A DNA stretch of 64,000 nt, taken from positions 2,159,547 to 2,223,546 of the forward strand of contig NZ_CP123897.1 of the NCBI RefSeq assembly GCF_029910655.1, given 5' to 3'. A program made the position numbers and the translations under genes. Source of the DNA: Methylomonas sp. UP202. Its GTDB lineage: Bacteria; Pseudomonadota; Gammaproteobacteria; Methylococcales; Methylomonadaceae. The notes beneath the pieces are model-generated. The model was not told the DNA's origin and ran no database searches. It was given only the letters and a program-made list of their open reading frames with translations. This document shows positions 46,230-55,118 of the stretch, piece after piece (position 1 is the stretch's first letter; every line of letters begins with the position of its first letter).

Positions 46230-47579
46230 TTAAAACTCCCAACGTAATCCGCCTTCCAGTGCGTGATTGTAGGAGCCGGACATAATCAAGGCCTGATAGC
46301 CCAAATTCGCGGCCAAGCCGTTCGGCAGATTGAGTTGAAGGCCGGCGCCCATGTTGCCCCAATCGCGTTCGGCGGCGCTAGAGACGATGTTCGCCGTCAA
46401 GCCGGAGCGGGTAAAGGCGCGGGTGACTCGCGGATCGTTGGCGTATTCGCGCACCCACTCGCCGTTGACGCGCGGCGTCAGCACGCCGAATGGCAGGCTC
46501 CAGGCATAGGTTAATTCGACGCCGAAGGTGCTGGTGACCGAGACCACGTATTGCTCCGGTACCGTCAGCAAGCCGCTGCCTACACCCAGTAGGCCCTGTT
46601 CGCGGTAGCCGCCGATATTCATGTAAATCGTCGAGGCTTGACCGTAGCCGCGCAGGCTCCAGGCGCCGATGTTGTGGGTATAGCCGGTGCCGGCCAAAAT
46701 GTTGAATTCGTCGGTTTCGAACTGGGCTTTGGCCCCGCCGCCGCAAGTCAGGCATTGTCGGTTCGCCGCGTTATCGTGTTTGGCGTAACCGGCCGCCAGA
46801 TCGATATAGGTGTTCTCGGTGGGGGTTAAGGTTGCGAAGGGCGAGAATCGAAAAATGTTGGCATCGAAACGGCCTTGCCCGCGGTCCAGCTCGGCGGCGG
46901 AACTGGTATAGCCGAACAGAATGCCGGTCGCGAAACGCTCGCTGATTTTGAAATCGAGCGCGGCGTTGAAATTGCGGTTGTACAACGCAAAGCCGGCACT
47001 GCCGGTATTGCCGTCCACGTGGCCCCAGGAACCGCCGGCATTGACGAAAAGTCCGAACGGTCCAACCATGCTGTAGAGGTCGTCGCCGGCACCGCCGCCT
47101 TTCGCGGTGGAATGATCGATGCGCAGATGGCGGAGCGACTGTAACGAGCTGGAAATCTGCGCGGTGCTGCGGTTGAGTTGCAAACCGATCGTGGTGGCGT
47201 CGTTGACGGCGTTTAGACTTTTCTGCTCTTGCGGGGTAGCGCCGGTCGCGAAATTGCCGGTCGCATAGGCGGTAAGACTGGCACAGTCCTCGATTGAAGT
47301 GGCGGTACGGCCTTGGTAGTAACAAGTCAGTAAACCGCCCAGCGTGGCTTCCAGGGTAAAGACATCGTCGGTGACGACGATTTTTGCGGTAGACAAGTCT
47401 AGATTGTTGCTGGTTTCGTAGTTCAGTAACTGAGTGTAGGCGGTTTCGATCAGCGAAGCCGACGAAAAGTCGTTAATCGAGTAGCTTTGCAGCGAATCGG
47501 AACTGATCAGACTGCCGGTGATCGTCGCGTGGGCGGACATGCTCAATCCTAAACCGGCCAGGGCCAATAGTGCTTTCAC
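46230..47579 (-). CDS. Outer-membrane beta-barrel protein, autotransporter-type
   Basis: 449 aa. Signal peptide (cleavage near SAHA at 17-19). The first ~150 residues form a short passenger-like part with a helical segment (LNRSTAQISSSLQSLRHLRI). From about 165 on, repeated amphipathic strands with Gly and aromatic residues (VNAGGSWGHVDG, TGILFGYTSSAAEL, TYIDLAAGYAKHD, GVELTYAWSLPFGVLTPRVNGEWV) end in a terminal LRWEF, the outer-membrane insertion signature. Resembles the autotransporter beta-domain. Function of the exposed part is unknown. Confidence 0.82.
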   Translation of the reverse strand: MKALLALAGLGLSMSAHATITGSLISSDSLQSYSINDFSSASLIETAYTQLLNYETSNNLDLSTAKIVVTDDVFTLEATLGGLLTCYYQGRTATSIEDCASLTAYATGNFATGATPQEQKSLNAVNDATTIGLQLNRSTAQISSSLQSLRHLRIDHSTAKGGGAGDDLYSMVGPFGLFVNAGGSWGHVDGNTGSAGFALYNRNFNAALDFKISERFATGILFGYTSSAAELDRGQGRFDANIFRFSPFATLTPTENTYIDLAAGYAKHDNAANRQCLTCGGGAKAQFETDEFNILAGTGYTHNIGAWSLRGYGQASTIYMNIGGYREQGLLGVGSGLLTVPEQYVVSVTSTFGVELTYAWSLPFGVLTPRVNGEWVREYANDPRVTRAFTRSGLTANIVSSAAERDWGNMGAGLQLNLPNGLAANLGYQALIMSGSYNHALEGGLRWEF

Positions 47580-47710
47580 GGTTCAACTCCATGGTGTTGA
47601 GATGGTAAACCCTCGGGATTATAAGGTCTCGCGCGACTTTGTCACAGTCTAGTCGCCTTGAAACCGCGCGGGCTCTGGATGCCCGGTTTGGGCACGTCTT
47701 CCCAAGCGAC

Positions 47711-48784
47711 TTAGTTCAGGATGGAAGTGCCCTTGATTTGTGCGTAGACCAGCATGCCGGTTTTTAAGCCCAACACGACGGCGGATTTTTGACTGACGTG
47801 CGCCAGTAGCGGCAACGGGCCGACTTGCAAGCCAACCACGCATAGGCCGTCGCACTCGGCGGCAAGCCCGGTGACCGTCGCGGGCAATACGTTGAGGATG
47901 CTGGTCGCCGCCGGTTTTTCCAGCGCGATGCTGACATCCCGCGCCTGAATTTGCAGGCGTAGCGGCGTGCCCGCGGCGGCGGGTAAAGCCGCCAAGCTCA
48001 GCGAGCCGGCGGCGGTTTCCACGCGGGTTAGATGGTAATCGGATTCATGACTCTGAATTAGACCTTGCCAAACCGTGGCTGCTTCGCGGTCCTGAGCTAG
48101 CGGCATGTCCAGTCGGCTCTGGGTTTCGGCGAGCGGGCCAGCGGCTAAAACGCGGCCGTTGGCCATTATTACCAGATGGTCGGCGAGTTGAGCGACTTCC
48201 TGTTGCGAATGCGTGACGTAGACCACCGGGATTTTCAGTTCCCGGTGCAGGCGGGACAGGTAGGGTAGGATTTCCTGCTTGCGTTTGAAATCCAGTGCGG
48301 CCAGCGGCTCGTCCATCAGCAGTACTTTAGGGTTCAGGGCCAATGCCCGCGCTATGGCGACCCGTTGGCGCTCGCCGCCGGACAGCGCGTCCGGCATGCG
48401 TGCCAACAAATGGTCTATGCCCAGCAGTTCCAGAATGTGAGTCAGGTCGACGCCGGCTTGGCCGGTGCGTTTCAAACCGAATTGCAGATTACCCTTGACC
48501 GACAGGTGCGGAAATAAATTGGCTTCCTGAAATACGTAGCCCAACGAACGTTGGTGGGTTGGTAAAAACAGCCCGCGTTCGCTGTCCTGCCAGACTTCGC
48601 CGTTGATCTGCAAAAAGCCGCTGCCGGATTTTTGCAAACCGGCGATGCAGCGCAGCAGCGTGGTCTTACCGGAGCCGGAATGTCCAAACAGCACCGAGAC
48701 GCCGCTGCCGGGCAACACCAAATCTACATTGAGTCGAAATTCGCCGTAGTCGAGGTCGAATTCGGCGCGGATGGGTGCGGTCAT
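47711..48784 (-). CDS. modC: Molybdate ABC transporter ATP-binding protein ModC
   Basis: 357 aa. ABC domain: Walker A FGHSGSGKTTLL, Q-loop YVFQEANLFPHLSV, signature LSGGERQRVAIARAL, Walker B VLLMDEPLAALD, switch His in VTHSQQEV. The C-terminal part (about 290-355) is a Mop/TOBE domain (TSILNVLPATVTGL, LKTGMLVYAQIKGTSI), as in ModC. Drives molybdate (or tungstate) import. Its ATG overlaps the modB stop (ATGA). Confidence 0.95.
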   Translation of the reverse strand: MTAPIRAEFDLDYGEFRLNVDLVLPGSGVSVLFGHSGSGKTTLLRCIAGLQKSGSGFLQINGEVWQDSERGLFLPTHQRSLGYVFQEANLFPHLSVKGNLQFGLKRTGQAGVDLTHILELLGIDHLLARMPDALSGGERQRVAIARALALNPKVLLMDEPLAALDFKRKQEILPYLSRLHRELKIPVVYVTHSQQEVAQLADHLVIMANGRVLAAGPLAETQSRLDMPLAQDREAATVWQGLIQSHESDYHLTRVETAAGSLSLAALPAAAGTPLRLQIQARDVSIALEKPAATSILNVLPATVTGLAAECDGLCVVGLQVGPLPLLAHVSQKSAVVLGLKTGMLVYAQIKGTSILN

Positions 48785-49467
48785 TTAAGTTGATGGGCGA
48801 CGGGGTGGGTTTTCAACGCGCTGTACAACGCCATTAGAACGGTAAAGGAAAACAATAGCAGGCCGCCGGCCAACCAGTGGGCTTGTTCGTACTCCATGGC
48901 CTCGACGTGGTTATAAATCTGTACCGATACTACTCGGGTCCGGTCCGGGATATTACCGCCGACCATCAACACCACGCCGAATTCGCCGACGGTATGCGCG
49001 AAACCTAAAATCGTCGCGGTCATGAAGCCGGGTTTCGCCAAAGGCAGCACGACGCTGAAAAAGGTATCCAACGGTCCGGCCCGTAGCGTCGCGGCGGCTT
49101 CCAAGGGTTGCCGTCCGATCGCGGCAAACGAGGCTTGTAGGGGTTGAACGACGAAGGGCAGCGAATAAAACACCGAGGCCACGATCAAGCCCGGAAACGT
49201 GAAAGGCAAGGTGCCCAAGCCCAATTCGCTGGTCAGTTTGCCGATGGGGCCTTTGGGCCCCAGCGTTACCAACAAATAGAAGCCCAATACAGAGGGCGGC
49301 AATACCAGCGGCAAGGCCACCAACGCGTTGCAGAATCCTTTGAAACGGGAGTGGGTGCGCGCCAGCCACCACGCCAACGGGGTACCCAGAATCAGCATGA
49401 TCAGGGTGGCTAGGCAAGCGACTTTAAACGTCAGCCATAGGGTGGCGATATCGGCGGAGTTGAGCAT
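48781..49467 (-). CDS. modB: Molybdate ABC transporter permease ModB
   Basis: 228 aa, five or six membrane segments. ATLIMLILGTPLAWWLARTHSRFKG at the start, LVLPPSVLGFYLLVTLGPKGPIG, and the cytoplasmic EAA-type loop EAAATLRAGPLDTFFSVVLPLAKPGFMTATILGFAHTVGEFGVVLMVGGNIP, all characteristic of ModB. Two bases separate it from modA. Confidence 0.95.
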   Translation of the reverse strand: MLNSADIATLWLTFKVACLATLIMLILGTPLAWWLARTHSRFKGFCNALVALPLVLPPSVLGFYLLVTLGPKGPIGKLTSELGLGTLPFTFPGLIVASVFYSLPFVVQPLQASFAAIGRQPLEAAATLRAGPLDTFFSVVLPLAKPGFMTATILGFAHTVGEFGVVLMVGGNIPDRTRVVSVQIYNHVEAMEYEQAHWLAGGLLLFSFTVLMALYSALKTHPVAHQLK

Positions 49468-49469
49468 GC

Positions 49470-50240
49470 TTAGGGTTGGCTGGGCAGGCTGTAGCCGTAT
49501 TTCAAGATGATGGTCGAGGCCGCCGGCCCTTTTAGGAATTCCAGCAATGCCTGCGCGGCGGGATTTTCGTCACCCTTGTTAAGCAGGATTGCATCTTGCC
49601 GGATAGGGGCGTAGCTGTCGCTGGGCACGATCCAGCCCGAGCCGCTGCCGATCTTGCCGTTATCGATGACTTGAGACAAGGCGACGAAGCCCAGTTCGGC
49701 ATTGCCGGTACTGACGAATTGATGGGTTTGCGAGATATTTTCGCCTTGAACGATCAGCGGCTGCAATTTCTCCCGCAAGCCGAGTTTTTTCAAAACGTCA
49801 ATCGCCGCGGCACCGTAAGGCGCCAGTTTGGGATCGGCCAGCGCCAGATGTTTGAAACCGCCCTTGGCGAGGATTTCGCCTTGCTCGTCGACCAAGCCCG
49901 GCGTTGCCGACCACAACACCAGCTTGCCCAATGCATAAGTAAAACGAGTGTCGGCGACCGCCAACTCGGCGTTGACCAATTTGACCGCGCTTTCCTGATC
50001 GGCGGCCAAGAAGACTTCGAACGGCGCGCCGTTTTCGATCTGCGACACGAATTTGCCCGAGGAGCCGAACGACAGCTTGGCCTCGTGACCGGTGGCTTTT
50101 TGGAATTCGGCGGCGATTTGTTCCATTGGTTTGGTGAAGTTGGCGGCGACCGCGACCAGCGTGGTTGCGGCCCAGGCCGAGTAAGCGGGCAATAGCAAGG
50201 CCGCCAGGGCGATGGTGCGTAAAGTGTGGCGATTTATCAC
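49470..50240 (-). CDS. modA: Molybdate-binding periplasmic protein ModA
   Basis: 256 aa. Signal peptide (hydrophobic 10-24, AWA cleavage). VAVAANFTKPMEQIAAEFQKATGHEAKLSFGSSGKFVSQIENGAPFEVFLAADQESAVKLV is the family hallmark (oxyanion contacts in the ANF and SSG segments), followed by LADPKLAPYGAAAIDVLKKLG. First gene of modABC, which supplies Mo for cofactor-dependent enzymes (formate dehydrogenase or nitrogenase are candidates in methanotrophs). Confidence 0.95.
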   Translation of the reverse strand: MINRHTLRTIALAALLLPAYSAWAATTLVAVAANFTKPMEQIAAEFQKATGHEAKLSFGSSGKFVSQIENGAPFEVFLAADQESAVKLVNAELAVADTRFTYALGKLVLWSATPGLVDEQGEILAKGGFKHLALADPKLAPYGAAAIDVLKKLGLREKLQPLIVQGENISQTHQFVSTGNAELGFVALSQVIDNGKIGSGSGWIVPSDSYAPIRQDAILLNKGDENPAAQALLEFLKGPAASTIILKYGYSLPSQP

Positions 50241-50374
50241 AGGGTTCTCCTAGGGTTTAAAAAACAGCGGGTTTAACATGCAAGCGTACACAAACGGGCG
50301 CGGGCACGAATCGGCAAGGGGGGCGGAAGCCATGCCGTTCAGGCACATCGTATCGGTCATCAGTGCGCTTTGTG

Positions 50375-50419
50375 CAAAACAAAACAAAACAAAACAAAGC
50401 AAAGCCGAGCCGAGCCGAG
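50375..50419. repeat. Pentanucleotide repeat tract upstream of modA
   Basis: Nine 5-bp units in register: CAAAA x4, CAAAG x2, CCGAG x3. A 90-codon plus-strand frame runs through it but looks fortuitous. The rest of 50241-50593 shows no gene. Confidence 0.75.
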
Positions 50420-50593
50420 CCTACCGTTCAATAGTGGCTGCCGGAGCCAGTCTCTTCATGCCGAGCGATTTCCGATCTGACGCCACCGCCACCCAAGTCA
50501 GGAACCCGTTACCGGCCATCCTTTATTTCCGCTACTGCCTGGCCTTCTAAGAACCGTCGAAGTATTGAATTTGTCGCGACCTGAGATGGCTCG

Positions 50594-52099
50594 TCAAAAC
50601 CGAAACAAACTTTGCACATAGAAGTAATCGATGTCCTGAGGCGCGGGTGCGTTGGTCGCCGTTTTGGCAAACGTTCCTTTAAATAAGTGAGTCCAACCGG
50701 TTTCGAAATTCAGACTGCTGTTAAAGTCCCAGCGCGCGGTCAATTCGAGTTGCTGGCCGATGAAATTTTTGGTCTTCCCGGTTCTGTCGCGCAGCATGGT
50801 GGTCGCGGTGCCGGAAGTTGTCCAGCCGTCTTTATCCTCGGCCAGCCAGAAAAAACGGTGGCTCAGGCCGAGCTGGACTGCCGACGTCGGTGCAAGATTG
50901 ATGCGGTAGCCCGGAGAGTTGATGTTGCTGCGAGCGAAGGCGCCATAGATGCCGGTCGCGCCGAAGTCTCCCCGTCTGACGCCGTATAAGGTATCGAAGC
51001 GTTGATCTTTGTTGTCGTTGGGGTCGTGGTCGCCGCTGGCGTAATCGTATTCCAAACCCAGTCGCGGAGACCAAGGGATTCCCAGGGTATAGCCGACATC
51101 CAGATGTTGGAACCAGGCGGAGTGTTCCTGATCTAGGCTGGCGGAGGCGGCGGTCGATGCGCGAACCGTCCCGAATTGGCCGATGGTTTCGGTTTGGAAG
51201 TCGAATTTGTCCTTGCCGGGTTTTCGGTAAAAACGCATGCCCGGCGTAAAATAACGGCGATTGCGAGTTTGATTGCGAATGCTGTCGCCCTCGTCGAGGT
51301 TGTACAGGTATACCTCGCTGTTGACGCCCCAGCCGATGTCGAAAACCTCTAAAAAGCCGCCGGAAAACCAAGTATGGGTGTCTTCCTCATCGAATTCGTG
51401 GGTCTCGTCGAGGATATCGACGGCAGTGTTCGGGTAGCGAAGTACAGGCATCGTCACAAAACTGGTGAATTGCCATTTGTCGTAATCCAGAACCCGCAGT
51501 TTTACTCCGGTGAAGGTGTTCATGGTGTTGCGCATCGCGTTACGGGCGACCAGGCGGCGGCTCCCCAAATTCAGGGTTTGCCGGCCGGCGACCACTTCGG
51601 TGCCTAAGCCACTGTAAAACACGTTTTGGTCCGCCCAGGCAATATAACCTTGTAGAAAATCCGCGGTATCGGCGTGAGTGTTGTTAACGCCGGAGCCGCT
51701 GTCGGCGCCTAAGGCCCGCGAATCCACGAATTCGGTCGCGAAACGGAATTGACCGAGGTGCGCTTGCAACCACAAGTCGGTTTGCAATGGAATTTGTTGG
51801 TCGCCTCCCTTGGCGTTTGCTGTGAAGCGTCCATCCAAGCTTTCGTAGCGGGTGCGCTGTTCAATCGATATGTCCAACCATTTGGGTAACTGCAACGCAT
51901 CGTGCAAATTCCAGACCGGCTTTTCGAATTTACCGCCGCCCAACAACGCATCGTCCATTTGACTGGAGAAGGCTGTGACGGCGGGTTTGGTGTAGGTTTT
52001 TGCTTCGGCACAGTCTGCCGGATTTGCGTTAACTCCAGCCAGCGCCATCGCAATCAGGTAGCGGCCGGAAGTGGGGGTGGAGAATGGGCAATTAATCAT
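50594..52099 (-). CDS. Alginate-export-type outer-membrane porin
   Basis: 501 aa from the ATG at 52099; an earlier in-frame start (52177) gives a charged leader unlike a signal peptide. Residues 1-32 act as an export signal. The body is beta-strand-rich with the alginate_exp/AlgE-like pattern: LDISIEQRTRYESLDGRF, LRFATEFVDSRAL, LQGYIAWAD, VVAGRQTLNLGSRRLVARNAMRNTMNTFTGVKL, PRLGLEYDYASGDHDPND, and a terminal YVQSLFRF insertion signal. Probably a channel for sugars or other small anions; the name does not prove alginate export. Single gene. 52100-52451 upstream holds no recognisable gene. Confidence 0.82.
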   Translation of the reverse strand: MINCPFSTPTSGRYLIAMALAGVNANPADCAEAKTYTKPAVTAFSSQMDDALLGGGKFEKPVWNLHDALQLPKWLDISIEQRTRYESLDGRFTANAKGGDQQIPLQTDLWLQAHLGQFRFATEFVDSRALGADSGSGVNNTHADTADFLQGYIAWADQNVFYSGLGTEVVAGRQTLNLGSRRLVARNAMRNTMNTFTGVKLRVLDYDKWQFTSFVTMPVLRYPNTAVDILDETHEFDEEDTHTWFSGGFLEVFDIGWGVNSEVYLYNLDEGDSIRNQTRNRRYFTPGMRFYRKPGKDKFDFQTETIGQFGTVRASTAASASLDQEHSAWFQHLDVGYTLGIPWSPRLGLEYDYASGDHDPNDNKDQRFDTLYGVRRGDFGATGIYGAFARSNINSPGYRINLAPTSAVQLGLSHRFFWLAEDKDGWTTSGTATTMLRDRTGKTKNFIGQQLELTARWDFNSSLNFETGWTHLFKGTFAKTATNAPAPQDIDYFYVQSLFRF

Positions 52100-52451
52100 C
52101 ACGGTATCCCTGGTTAGTTTGTCGGACGACGGCTCCTTCCGGCGGTCCGGTTTCGGAGTCTCGTGGTTAGCCGGCAAAGACTGGGCTCAAAGTATATCAG
52201 CCGTTATGTATCATTGATAATAACGTAGAGCAAATACACTATTGCCGGTCAGTTAATTTTAGTCGAGGCTGCGCAAATGGCTGACTAGGGCGCGTTGCTA
52301 GGATTTTCAGGCGTTGGAACCGTATTCCGGGCGTAGCGGCGACCTCGATTGGGAGCGTCGTTTCCAAAACGTCGCCGGAACTGACGAGGCGGAGTAAGAT
52401 GGCTGGCGCCTGTCGAGAAGTTCGGAAAGGTTGCGTGACCGAGATCTGGAT

Positions 52452-52793
52452 TTAGACGCTAGTCGATTTGGATTCTAGATGAATGGCCAGCCAGACGGTT
52501 TCGGTATCGGGATCGGTCCAATCGACCCGATGCCGGCAATGCGCCGGAAGCAGCAGATAGTCGCCGGCTTGCATATCCAAGGTCGGCCGGTCCGGGAACG
52601 CAAGTCTGGCTCGACCTTGCAGAACGATGACCCATTCGTCTTCGGTTTGATCGTACCAAGCGTCCGGGTCGCTGGCATGGCCCCGAGAGACGATGCGCTC
52701 GATGCGGGCGGTAGGCGCGGCATGCAAGGTTTGGCATAATTCGGCCGGCAATCGGCTGGGAATGTCGGCGAAGATCGAAGAACAGCCAGTCAT
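52452..52793 (-). CDS. Cupin-domain protein
   Basis: 113 aa, single cupin barrel. Motif 1 region ERIVSRGHASDPDAWYDQTEDEWVIVLQGRARLAF, motif 2 LDMQAGDYLLLPAHCRHRVDWTDPD. The metal-binding set can be made from His38 (GHAS), Glu52 and His86-88. Similar short cupins are of unknown role or bind small ligands. Divergent from doxX with only 30 bp between the starts. Confidence 0.83.
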   Translation of the reverse strand: MTGCSSIFADIPSRLPAELCQTLHAAPTARIERIVSRGHASDPDAWYDQTEDEWVIVLQGRARLAFPDRPTLDMQAGDYLLLPAHCRHRVDWTDPDTETVWLAIHLESKSTSV

Positions 52794-52823
52794 GATAAAA
52801 ACAAATATTTCGAGGGGGAGAGC

Positions 52824-53468
52824 ATGAATAATACGACGTTTGCCACGTTAATGAACATGGCCGCCGAAAAGGTGCCGGTCGCGGCGCGTTGGTGCCGAAG
52901 GGCTTGCGATGCCGCTAGGTGTCTGGATTTTCTGGCGCCGCTGCTGATCCGGCTGTATTTGGCGCCGGTATTTTGGATGGCCGGAACCAAGAAATTCGCC
53001 AACTTTACCGACACCGCCGCATGGTTCGGCAATGCGGAATGGGGCTTGGGCTTGCCAGCACCGTATGTGCTGGTGTTTCTGGTGGCCTTCGTCGAGACCT
53101 TCGGCGCCTTGTTTTTAGTGTTCGGTTTTGCAACGCGGGTGATCAGCCTGCCGTTGTCGGTCATCATGGTGGTGGCGGCCGTGACCGCGCATTGGCAAAA
53201 CGGTTGGCTGGCCATCGCCACCGGTAGCGGCCTATTCGCGACCGATCGCACCGTGGCGGCGATCGAACGATTGGACAAGGCCAAGGAGATTTTGCAGGCT
53301 CAGGGCGATTACGCCTATTTGACCGAATTCGGCAGTCTGGCGATGCTGAACAACGGGATCGAATTCGCGGCGACCTATTTCGTGCTATTGGTTGCGTTGT
53401 TTTTTCTGGGCGGCGGCCGTTACGTCAGCGCCGATTACTGGCTTAAACGCAAATACCTGATCGATTGA
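52824..53468 (+). CDS. DoxX family membrane protein
   Basis: 214 aa, four membrane helices. LLIRLYLAPVFWMAGTKKFANF is the family's first-helix motif, then GLGLPAPYVLVFLVAFVETFGALFLVFGFATRVISLPLSVIMVVAAVTAHW and a C-terminal helix LNNGIEFAATYFVLLVALFFLGGGRYVSADYW. DoxX-like proteins take part in quinone-linked sulfur chemistry or redox stress in some organisms; the role here is unassigned. GGGGGAG ribosome site. Confidence 0.85.
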   Translation: MNNTTFATLMNMAAEKVPVAARWCRRACDAARCLDFLAPLLIRLYLAPVFWMAGTKKFANFTDTAAWFGNAEWGLGLPAPYVLVFLVAFVETFGALFLVFGFATRVISLPLSVIMVVAAVTAHWQNGWLAIATGSGLFATDRTVAAIERLDKAKEILQAQGDYAYLTEFGSLAMLNNGIEFAATYFVLLVALFFLGGGRYVSADYWLKRKYLID

Positions 53469-53472
53469 GCAC

Positions 53473-53772
53473 TCAGCGCGCTTGTACCAGCACCCACGGT
53501 TTGACGACGACGGCCCAAACCAGGCTGTCGTCGGCATACCAGCGTCCGGCTTGCTCGTCGCTAACATGGCCGATACGGCCGCTATTCAGCCATTGCTCGA
53601 CTTGGGCCTTGTTGTCTTGGGAGAATTGCCAAGCCACGTCTACTAAATCCAAATCGGCGGCGACGGCAATCGCCAGTCCGGCCGCGAAAAAACGTTGCAA
53701 TTCCCGCCAGGCGATGGCGGAGGTTTCCAGATTGATTTTGGCGAAATCGGTAGGGTTGGCGGTGTCGGTCAT
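53473..53772 (-). CDS. DUF2288 family protein
   Basis: 99 aa from the ATG at 53772 with GGAAA upstream; a longer frame exists but would add a basic leader. Family phrases: FAKINLETSAIAWRELQRFFAAGLAIAV, LDLVDVAWQFSQDNKAQVEQWL, VSDEQAGRWYADDSLVWAVVVKPWVLVQ. Small cytoplasmic protein conserved in gamma- and betaproteobacteria, function unknown. It converges with doxX and diverges from the TPR gene. Confidence 0.85.
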   Translation of the reverse strand: MTDTANPTDFAKINLETSAIAWRELQRFFAAGLAIAVAADLDLVDVAWQFSQDNKAQVEQWLNSGRIGHVSDEQAGRWYADDSLVWAVVVKPWVLVQAR

Positions 53773-53859
53773 TAACATTTTCCGGCGGCTGGGCGATGGT
53801 GTAGTATGCACGGCTATTTTAACGCAACCCGATCGGTTAACCATCAGCGAGGATTTTAG

Positions 53860-54567
53860 ATGTCGTTATTGAGTTCCATTAAAAAACGTTCGACGTTGGA
53901 TGCGGCGATCAAGCAAGTTGCCCAAGCCCGCAAAGCCGACGGCGGTAGGGCCGAGCAATTGTTCAAGGGCGCTTATCAAGGTTTCGCCAGCGTGGTATCC
54001 GACCAGCCCCTGGTGGCGGACGGCTTGTATCATTGGGGTTTTGCGTTATTGCACGAAGCCAAGACCAAGCAGGGTCAGGAGGCGGTCGAAATCTACGAGG
54101 ACGCGATTTCCAAGTTTTCGTTTTGTCTGTTGATCGCGACCAATTATCTGGGGGCAGCCATCGACGGCGGCGTGGCATTTATGGAATTGGCCCGGATCAG
54201 TCCGGACGAGAGCAAGCCCGGCTTGTATCAATTGGCCGAGAGTTTTTTCGAAAAAGCGTGCGACATTCAAACAGGTAGCGCCGCTTATAACTTGGCTTGC
54301 ATTTTTGCGTTACGAGGCGACCAAGAGGCTTGCCTGGCGGCTTTGCGGACGGCCCGCGATTACGGCAGCCTGCCCGACGAGCCCAACATACTGCAAGACG
54401 AGGACATGGCGGACGTGATCGACCAGGCTTGGTTCAAGGATTTTCTGGAAGAAGTCCGAGCCAAGGTAGCCGAACCCAAGGAAAAGCTTAAAGACGTTCA
54501 AATCGATGTCGAGCCGAATTTTAAGTTGAAAAAGACCGAAGATTTCGACTACTACTCCAAATCCTGA
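53860..54567 (+). CDS. TPR-repeat protein
   Basis: 235 aa, all helical. The middle (about 35-175) shows TPR-like pairs: AEQLFKGAYQGFASVVSDQPLVADGLYHWGFALLHEAK, AVEIYEDAISKFSFCLLIATNYLGAAIDGGVAFMELAR, and SAAYNLACIFALRGDQEACLAALRTARDYGSLPD, the last of the end-of-group TPR type. Acidic/basic tail with PKEKLKDVQID. No signal peptide. Probably a scaffold protein; the partner is unknown. Its end overlaps the convergent DUF1415 gene by 16 bp. Confidence 0.78.
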   Translation: MSLLSSIKKRSTLDAAIKQVAQARKADGGRAEQLFKGAYQGFASVVSDQPLVADGLYHWGFALLHEAKTKQGQEAVEIYEDAISKFSFCLLIATNYLGAAIDGGVAFMELARISPDESKPGLYQLAESFFEKACDIQTGSAAYNLACIFALRGDQEACLAALRTARDYGSLPDEPNILQDEDMADVIDQAWFKDFLEEVRAKVAEPKEKLKDVQIDVEPNFKLKKTEDFDYYSKS

Positions 54568-55103
54568 AAGCAACCGGCAAGGATGTCGCGTAATTTCTCC
54601 ACCCCCATTCGGCGGGTCAACGCAATATTGCGTTCCGGGATCGTTTCGGGATGGGCGTAATGGGCCAGGGCCGCCGCGATGCTGGCTTCTCGGATCAGAT
54701 GCAGCATCGGGAACGGCGCGCGATTGGTGTAATTGGCGGCATCCTCGGCATCGACGCGGTCGAAGCAATAGTCGGGATGAAAGCTGGCAAGCTGGTAAAT
54801 GCCTTCGTAGTCCTGATCGCTCAGCAACTGTTCGGCAATCGCCAACAGGTCCAGGAAATCGTCGAAATTCTGAAAGTCCTCGTTAAAAATCAACAAGGTG
54901 GTTTCGGTTTCCGGTTCGGCGTCCAGATGCAGGCACTCGCTAATCAAGGTTTCCAACGCGAATTCCAGGCTGTTGCCGGCGACGAGCCGGTATCGGATAC
55001 TGCCGCGTTGATGCTCGCGCCGGGCGAAAGGGCAGATGTCGTAGGCAATCACAAAGTGTTCCAGCCAACGGCGGGTGGCGGTAATCGCGGGGTGTTCAGT
55101 CAT
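54552..55103 (-). CDS. DUF1415 family protein
   Basis: 183 aa. Family signature CPFAR in AYDICPFARREHQRGSIRY, then TTLLIFNEDFQNFDDFLDLLAIAEQLL, YQLASFHPDYCFD, and a terminal PFPMLHLIREASIAAALAHYAHPETIPERNI. Widespread in proteobacteria, function unknown. Divergent from the nuclease gene with 15 bp between starts. Confidence 0.88.
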   Translation of the reverse strand: MTEHPAITATRRWLEHFVIAYDICPFARREHQRGSIRYRLVAGNSLEFALETLISECLHLDAEPETETTLLIFNEDFQNFDDFLDLLAIAEQLLSDQDYEGIYQLASFHPDYCFDRVDAEDAANYTNRAPFPMLHLIREASIAAALAHYAHPETIPERNIALTRRMGVEKLRDILAGCFQDLE

Positions 55104-55118
55104 GGTTAGTGGTTGGTG

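Noticed and set aside
50278..50550. 90-codon frame upstream of modA
   Set aside because: Reads through a pentanucleotide repeat, has no ribosome site, and shows no family features.
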